Below, in pieces: positions 8,827 to 13,812 of a stretch of 13,812 nucleotides of DNA. This stretch comes from Larix sibirica (Eukaryota; Streptophyta; Pinopsida; Pinales; Pinaceae), in assembly GCA_004151065.3 (NCBI GenBank), contig NWUY0300002485.1, forward strand, positions 16,607 to 30,418, given 5' to 3'. The position numbers and the translations under genes are program-made. A model generated the notes under the pieces. That model was not told the DNA's origin. It made no database searches and saw only the letters and a program-made list of their open reading frames with translations. Position 1 is the stretch's first letter. Every line of letters starts with the position of its first letter.

Positions 8827-9268
8827 TACAAGATGGAAATTGAAGGAAGAACCCCCAAATGCAAGCCACAAGCAAATTCCAGATAAATTCAAGGGAATTT
8901 CTTGAATCATGAATGTTTGAGTGCCCAAAAAAATCCACCCCACCAATACAGGTTGCGATGGCCTTTGAAAAGTCCCAGACATAAGCTAGGGCACAACTAG
9001 TGAACTGACAACACTAAGGAACCAAATTAACCAATGCAAAGAAAGTAGACTTACCCCTTTCCAATATTGAATGCCTCAAAGGTATTGTCTCTAGAGACCA
9101 CAAACCACATGCCCAAATCGAACCCACTTGATCCCCATCAAAATCCCCTATGAAAATATCTAAACACCAAAGTAATATTGCACCTTTGCAACAATGAACG
9201 CATGCAATAAAAGAATTCCCTTTGGGATATGGAAGAGCATATGGAGGATTCATGGAACATGAGGAGTG

Positions 9269-9763
9269 TTAAGGCTCCTCTCTCTTAATTCCAAAAAGAC
9301 CTGCATGCCTTAAAGCTTCTTTGACATGGCAAGTATTTCCACAATCCTCGATGCCTTGAGCGATATGTGGTGTCATAACCATGACCCCCTTCTCCAAATA
9401 CACAATGAGATTGGCTTGATTATCAACTAATGAGTTGTTGACTCTGTTATAAACATAATTAATAATTTGAAGGAAGGGACTGACATTTGTCAAGGCTATT
9501 AAGATTCCAATGGGTTCTTTCAAGATTTATACTTCAAATAGAGACATCCTTGGGAACATTTATTTTAGCTTGCTTGATTACCAAAAGAGAATCCACAAAG
9601 AACATCACATTCTTGATGTGATATATTTTGAAAATTATGTCCCTTGGTACAAATCATAAGACTCGACTTCATTATTAATGGTGATTTCTATGCCCCAAGA
9701 GTAGGATATCTATGTATTTCCATCAGGGTCTAAGAGGAGCCCTCTCACTCCTGTCATCCCTAA
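9269..9763 (-). pseudogene. LINE ORF2 C-terminal RNase H fragment (E4)
   Basis: Three frames must be joined. From 9763: GMTGVRGLLLDPDGNT, then WGIEITINNEVESYDLYQG with the catalytic Glu. A second frame gives KNVMFFVDSLLVIKQAK, containing the second Asp (the usual Gly before it is Val). A third frame (within 9269-9523) gives INYVYNRVNNSLVDNQANL, with the final Asp. The first Asp strand is absent because homology begins at the NPG motif, here Leu-Gly (TTAGGG, explainable as CCAGGG after two C-to-T changes). The upstream in-frame sequence has a stop and no RNase H resemblance. ORF2 probably ended near 9269. Confidence 0.72.
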
Positions 9764-10119
9764 TTACAAATTAAATTGTTTTTTAATGAACTAAAATGGT
9801 TTAATTAAAATAATCAAATTAAAATATTCTTAGATATAACCTTATAACAAACCATTATTTGTAATATTTGATGTAATATTTAGATGAAATATAACCATGT
9901 TGAATAGTACTATTGGTAAATATTTTTATTTTTTAATGAAGAGTTACAAAGTATATATAATGTAAATTAAAACATTTTTTCAAATGTCTTAAAAATCTCC
10001 AAAAACACCTAAACAACTTATAGGTAATTATAGTTAAAATACTTTAAGTGGGTTATAATTTATATGATTTAAAACACATTTATTAATAAATAAAATTATA
10101 GGTATTTTCCTAAAAAAAA
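9764..10119. other. AT-rich spacer, no gene recognised
   Basis: Low-complexity A/T-rich sequence between the 5' end of E4 and the presumed 3' end of E3. No frame with protein-like composition was seen on either strand. Confidence 0.55.
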
Positions 10120-10171
10120 TAAAAAATAAATAAAATTGTAATTTTATTGACAAGTCAAAAATTTACATTCT

Positions 10172-10257
10172 GCAAATGCTTCAAAGAGCATTCATGTGAT
10201 CTATAAAAAACCATTTAAAATTTAGCAATTGCTTCAAGAAGCAAACCTGTGATCTAT
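10172..10257. repeat. Two diverged 33-bp repeats, 53-bp period, in the E3 3' region
   Basis: Copies at 10172-10204 and 10225-10257 match at 27 of 33 positions by my count. Both contain a TGCTTCAA(A/G) core and end TGTGATCTAT. They lie in the 3' untranslated part of E3. Internal repeats are common in LINE 3' regions; no function is established. Confidence 0.75.
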
Positions 10258-10301
10258 CAAGAGGACGAAAACCTCCATATTTGCCTTCTATTATGTTTTA
10301 T

Positions 10302-10318
10302 AATAAAAGGAGAACCCC
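10302..10318 (+). repeat. Left target-site duplication of LINE E2
   Basis: AATAAAAGGAGAACCCC recurs exactly at 12228-12244. The GC-containing part makes a chance match unlikely. The first A residues are ambiguous with the element's A-rich tail. Confidence 0.93.
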
Positions 10319-10726
10319 ATGGGGAGGCAAGTGCGGGAGGGGTGATTTTCAACCCTGGTGAAAATATAGTTAAGACTTTTGCATGGGGATTGGGAATAGG
10401 CTCAAACAACCAAGTGGAAAGATATGCCTTGTTTCTTGGTCTACAATTGGCTTTAGATGTAAAATCTCATCCTCTAATTGTCAATGGAGATTCTTTTGAT
10501 CATTTTGTCTCAGGTAAGAAATGGTCAACCTATCACAAATCCTCTTGCATGTCGTCTTCATCAACGCATTTTAAGTATCCTTCCAAGGTTCTAGTCCATC
10601 AAATTTTATCATGTGAAGAGGGAATTGAATCCTCTCGCCAACTCTTTTGCAAATCAAGCCTCCTTAATGTATCAAGGGGAATTAAATACTGATGGGGTAC
10701 CTAGTAATATGTTTTATGTCCCTTAA
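10319..10726 (+). pseudogene. LINE ORF2 C-terminal RNase H fragment (E2)
   Basis: The fragment starts at HGEASAGGVIFNPGENI, where His occupies the Pro position of the NPG motif; the strand with the first catalytic Asp is missing. NNQVERYALFLGL carries the Glu, and LIVNGDSFDHF the second Asp. A one-base insertion near 10511-10513 shifts frame; the following frame reads QPITNPLACRL, an in-frame TAG at 10592-10594, then FYHVKRELNPLANSFANQ. There the last catalytic Asp is Asn (AAC, one G-to-A change from GAC). The frame ends NMFYVP then TAA. The enzyme would be inactive. The GTG or ATG codons upstream of 10319 belong to the flank. Confidence 0.88.
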
Positions 10727-11293
10727 TTGTTTGATTATGAAGTTTATTTACTTCATCATTAGATGGTTCTTGAGAAGCCTCCATGTCCTCTCTCCTTTGG
10801 ACATAGGATTTGGTGAGCTTGCTTCTTCGTATTCAGGTGTCATTTCAATTAATTGCGGTAGTTGTATCCTGTTAAAGCCTTTCCCCCTCGAGTTTGTGAT
10901 TTAATTCTTGTCATTTCCTTGGCATGTGGTTGCTTCTAAGAGTTTGGCCATGGATGTTGTTGGTTGGGGTTGCTCATTTGGAATGGTGGTTGCATCTGTG
11001 TAATTTTTATCCTTCTCCTTTGTGCGAGGATTAAGGCTTCCTGCTTCGTATTCTCAGGTAACTCGTTTAAATTCCTCTTTGGATTTGCTATGGGAGGTTT
11101 GGGATACTGGTCTAAGTGGGCATGTTGAAAGTTTTTTTTCTGGTTTTAGTAGTGAAGGGGTAAGATTTTATTTCTGTGAGAAGGAAGTCTATGAAATATT
11201 TTGTGTTGCCTCTTTTTCTGGTGTTGTGGATTTTGTAATTTTTTGGTTGCATCCCTTGGGCCTTTTTTATTTGAGTTTATAAATCTTCTACCA

Positions 11294-11950
11294 ATGGATA
11301 TTGAGAAGAGAGTCAAGCACATTGCAGACCAGGTGAATATTATGACAACCAATGTAAATGATTTCAAATCTCATTTGAAATGGATGAGGCACCGTGTTGA
11401 AGGAATTTTTCAAGTTGTAAACCAAATGGTTTCTCACTCTCCTGTTGTGGATAACCGTTTGGATCAGCTAGAACAAATGTACCACTTAAATGGTAATTTG
11501 GAAGCTTGACTTAACAAATTACAGGATGATGTTAAGCAATGTGAAGATAAGGTGCCTGGAATGGTGGTTTCAGTTACCAAGCATGAAGAACAGATTGGGG
11601 GTTCACATTCCAAAATTGAAGAGAACAATATTGCTCCATTAGGGGATGATATCTCTATGCACCAAGCAGTATTAGAGGGTTTCGAGAAGGTTAGAGAAAA
11701 CTCAGGGAACCATAGTAATGAAGCACATACTATTGTTAATGTTATTTCTTCTGACCATGATGAGGAGATTGAAGTTGATTCTGATGAGGACTTCGAAGAT
11801 AAATCTGGTTCTGCTTCAGAACCTGGTTTGGTCAGACAAATGGAAATACATTCCTATGATATTGAGGTCGATGACGAGGATGATAACTCTATTTCTGCAG
11901 CTAATAGTTTGGAAAGCGATGAATATGAAGAAGCTGATGAAACTTCCTAG
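11294..11950 (+). pseudogene. Coiled-coil, acidic-tailed reading frame downstream of ORF2 (E2)
   Basis: From ATG 11294 one frame runs 218 codons to TAG at 11948, broken only by TGA at 11507-11509, probably a CGA that lost its C. The N-terminal half is amphipathic and coil-like (MDIEKRVKHIADQVNIMTTN, VVDNRLDQLEQMYHL, then LNKLQDDVKQCEDK after the stop). The C-terminal part is very acidic (EEIEVDSDEDFEDK, DIEVDDEDDNS, ESDEYEEADETS). It lies about 570 bp after the ORF2 stop, where plant LINEs normally have only an untranslated region. That it is almost intact while the adjacent RNase H has a frameshift, a stop and a lost Asp suggests it was a real gene of the source element. It has no recognised domain. 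Confidence 0.6.
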
Positions 11951-12227
11951 GTTTAGAGGTCCACTAGTGATACTAGTAACTAGTTTGTTGTAGTTATGTT
12001 TCATTTTTGTATCTTTTTACTAGGACGGTTTGTGAAGATATTCAGTCATTCAGGATTCCTAGTTTTTTTGAAAGCGTATAGCTTATTTCATATTAATGTA
12101 TATGTCAGTCCTTTGATGTCAAACATCTCATGCTACTTTGATTAACTATATTAGCACTTTTTTGTATCTTTCTGTTGAATTCGTTCAGCCATTTTCAATA
12201 TAAAAATACCCGTTCTTGTTAAAATAA

Positions 12228-12244
12228 AATAAAAGGAGAACCCC
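12228..12244 (+). repeat. Right target-site duplication of LINE E2
   Basis: Exact copy of 10302-10318, directly after the A-rich tail of E2. Confidence 0.93.
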
Positions 12245-12246
12245 TA

Positions 12247-13330
12247 CTACTTATAAAAATATGTTGTTGCTATATATCTAATCTTCAAAAAAGAGGTGGT
12301 GATCCACCTACCTGTATACCATGGCTCAAAATTTAGTGTTAGTAAAAACCAAATAGCGCTTGTAGGCGAAAGGAAATCAGTGGAGCGATTGAAATTTGAA
12401 ACTACCCCATTAAAATCCTCCTCGATCTTCCATGGTCCTATGATGATTGAAAGTCCTTGCTTGGATAGCTTGTCAGCTTGGGTGTTTCTCTCTCTATATA
12501 TGTGTTGGAAGGAGATGGCAATGAAAAGCTATGTTAGAGTTTCAAGTTCCTCAAACACAAACCAAAGTGAGAGATTGGCACATTCTTGTTCGCCTTTCAT
12601 TAGTTTGATGACCAATAAAGAGTCATTGAATACTTGGACTTTGCGAGCACCTTTATCCCACTTTATCTTGACTAATATCTTTAGTGCAATCTATTCGGCT
12701 AGGTTGTTTGAACCTCTATCAATTCTTGCCTTGAATTTGACACAATGCATATTTGAGAGGTGAATAGTATCTCTAGTGCCTCCCACGGAGGGAATCCCTC
12801 ACGTCGCACCGTCAAAATAAATCCTCGCCCCAGATTTGTTAATCATCTCTTCCACAATCACATGGGGAGGCTTCCCTGACTAACCTTGATCAAAATTCTA
12901 TAAAATATTGCAATATTGAAGTGCACATTGCATAGGGGGAGTATGGTTTTCTTCAAAAATAAGCTTGTTAAGGAATAATCAAAACCCCCAAGCAACAATA
13001 ACTAGGAGGGTCTAAAAGCATTTAGTAGTAGGGTTCTTTATCCAATACTTGAGACAATCTTCTACTATGCTACCATGCTAGAAATTGTTGAGGCTTGTCA
13101 GAGCATCGAGTTCTTTCCAAATATTTATAGAAGTATGTGCAAAAAATGAGAATATGGTTTATATCCTCTTCTGTTGATATACATAGAGTGCACCAACCGA
13201 GCCCTTTATTCCTTTTTTGGAGGTTGTCCCAACTTAGGGCCTTGTTGCGAAGAGAAAGCCACAAGAAAATATTGCTTTTCAATGGGAATTTAAACATCCA
13301 GAGGGCAGGTTGTTGATGTATTTGTAACTT
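12247..13330 (-). pseudogene. LINE ORF2 C-terminus: zf-RVT and RNase H (E3)
   Basis: In the minus direction the zf-RVT domain comes first (about 13325-13075): PALWMFKFPLK, NIFLWLSLRNK, LSWDNLQKRNKG, then the GWCTLC, NHILIFC Cys/His set. A linker reads NKLIFEENHTPPM after a frameshift. RNase H follows with all four acidic positions: YFDGAT, NNLAE, FNDSLLVI and NTQADKLSKQG. Premature stops all fit C-to-T or G-to-A changes (the TGA after FDGAT from CGA; TAG after NNLAE from TGG; TAG in TLT-stop-LF from CAG). The frame ends at TAG 12247-12249. Family role: zf-RVT and RNase H complete the LINE reverse transcriptase. This copy is dead. Confidence 0.88.
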
Positions 13331-13335
13331 CAGAA

Positions 13336-13812
13336 GATANTCACAGGTCGAAGATCTTCAAACTTAGGAGAAGCGGTGGGGGCTAGGTGGATTCTAGAAG
13401 AGAAATTGAGGATGAGTTGGTCCACCACTTTGAAACTATCCTGAAGGAGGACCATGGTGAACAAAGCCACGAAATTGCCAGAATCACTAGCCTCATTCCC
13501 AAGTTAGTCACTGGTGAGCACAATGAGATGCTGGGTAAACCAGTCTCTCTGCAAGAAGTTGAGGAAGCTATGAATCAAATGGCCATGGGGAAATATCCTA
13601 GTCCTGATGGGTTTACAACTAATTTCTTCCACTTCTTCTGGGATATGATCAAGCAGGAAGTTCTAGAAATTGTGTAGGAATCTCGCAGTAGTCATGGGGT
13701 CTTAAAGGATTTTAATGCGACCTTCCTCTCCCTAATTTTGAAGGAGGAAGTAGTTAATATCCCTAGAAATTTCATACATATAGCCCTCTGTAATGTTATA
13801 TACAAGATCATC
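13336..13812 (+). pseudogene. LINE ORF2 reverse transcriptase N-terminal fragment (runs off the window)
   Basis: The frame reads HRSKIFKLRRSGGG, an in-frame TAG at 13384-13386 (from TGG), then VDSRREIEDELVHHFE, the usual lead-in to plant LINE RT. RT motif 1 follows: VSLQEVEEAMNQMAMGKYPS, PDGFTTNFFHFFWDMIK. After a second TAG (13675-13677, likely from GAG) come ATFLSLILKEE and IALCNVIYKII, matching the RT segment usually containing PISLCNV(I/V)YKI. The catalytic YxDD motif would lie beyond the window. The GTG at 13387 is not a real start. The fragment meets E3 head-on near 13336, where an N base occurs at 13340. Confidence 0.88.

Larger units (their letters stand above)
8153..9763 (-). mobile_element. 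LINE insertion E4, 5' truncated within RNase H
   Basis: On the minus strand this copy starts at 9763 in the RNase H NPG motif, runs to an ORF2-like stop at 9269, a spacer of about 440 bp, a coiled-coil frame (8826-8480) and a 3' end of about 330 bp. The terminal TTCTTGTTAAAA (plus-strand 8154-8165) is identical to that of E2, and its CAACCCTTTT (8184-8193) matches CAGCCATTTT of E1 and E2 at 8 of 10 positions. No convincing target duplication was found; a 10-bp AT-rich match (8049-8058 and 9768-9777) is too weak. Several stops and frameshifts make E4 look older than E1 or E2. Confidence 0.72.
10319..12227 (+). mobile_element. LINE insertion E2, 5' truncated within RNase H, nested in E3
   Basis: A 1.91-kb non-LTR copy flanked by an exact 17-bp duplication and ending in AAAATAAAAT. 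It starts in the RNase H NPG region, reaches the ORF2 stop at 10724-10726, then has a spacer of about 570 bp, a coiled-coil acidic frame (11294-11950) and a 277-bp 3' end. CAGCCATTTT (12186-12195) and TTCTTGTTAAAA (12213-12224) are shared with E1 and E4. It sits in the opposite strand inside the 3' part of E3, so it inserted later than E3. Confidence 0.9.
10120..13335 (-). mobile_element. Older LINE E3, interrupted by E2 and 5' truncated or inverted
   Basis: On the minus strand, zf-RVT and RNase H of ORF2 run from about 13330 to a stop at 12247-12249. The 3' untranslated part then continues across the E2 insertion site (10319-12227) to about 10120-10150, where TTGTCAATAAAATTACAATT resembles plant LINE 3' ends. 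The left boundary is uncertain: no poly-A tail is clear. At its 5' edge E3 abuts a plus-strand LINE RT fragment. Unlike E1, E2 and E4, E3 has the normal RNase H start including the first Asp, and shows no coiled-coil frame after ORF2. Confidence 0.7.

Noticed and set aside
8049-9777. Possible target duplication of E4: AAATTAAATT at 8049-8058 and 9768-9777
   Set aside because: Ten bases of pure A/T in an AT-rich area, with the adjoining four bases mismatched and the left copy about 95 bp beyond the likely poly-A end; chance cannot be excluded.
12296-12763. 155-codon plus-strand open frame
   Set aside because: It is the antisense of the E3 RNase H coding strand, which shows all four RNase H motifs; the plus-strand peptide resembles nothing known.

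Overview
The window looks like intergenic DNA from a large plant genome, most likely a conifer or other gymnosperm. The reasons are: decayed plant-type (L1-like) LINE pieces with the order RT, zf-RVT zinc-binding domain, RNase H; a decayed Ty1/copia pol fragment; a likely Ty3/gypsy LTR; AT-rich spacers; microsatellites; isolated N bases (4766, 13340); and no intact host gene in 13.8 kb. The species assignment is inference.

Layout: 1-2280 is anonymous sequence with two small tandem repeats and one weak exon candidate. 2281 to about 3500 resembles an LTR, with a TGTAACACC start, three perfect inverted repeats and a TATA box. 3884-4670 (- strand) holds an unrecognised reading frame and a Ty1/copia protease/gag-pre-integrase remnant. 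5216-7006 is LINE insertion E1, flanked by an exact 18-bp target-site duplication. 7025-8150 is AT-rich. 8153-9763 (- strand) is LINE insertion E4. 10319-12227 is LINE insertion E2, flanked by an exact 17-bp duplication and nested in an older opposite-strand LINE, E3 (about 10120-13335). A plus-strand LINE RT fragment (13336 to the window end) abuts E3 5'-to-5', the geometry of a twin-primed 5' inversion.

The main result concerns E1, E2 and E4. All three begin at the same codon of the RNase H domain, the Pro of the NPG-x-AG-x-GG motif, so all lack the first catalytic Asp. All three carry, after the RNase H stop and a 440-580 bp spacer, a second reading frame rich in coiled coil; in E2, and less clearly in E4, it has an acidic tail. 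All three end in related 3' sequence (CAGCCATTTT-like, then TTCTTGTTAAAA-like, then an A run). Their sequences have diverged strongly, so they are not recent copies of one another. They may represent a recurrent short LINE unit (partial RNase H, coiled-coil ORF, 3' end), or a LINE group with an extra third ORF and a fixed truncation point. I do not know this architecture as a described family; only database searches can settle novelty.

No frame here looks able to make a full functional protein. Nearly all premature stops are explained by C-to-T or G-to-A changes, as expected for long-methylated transposons.
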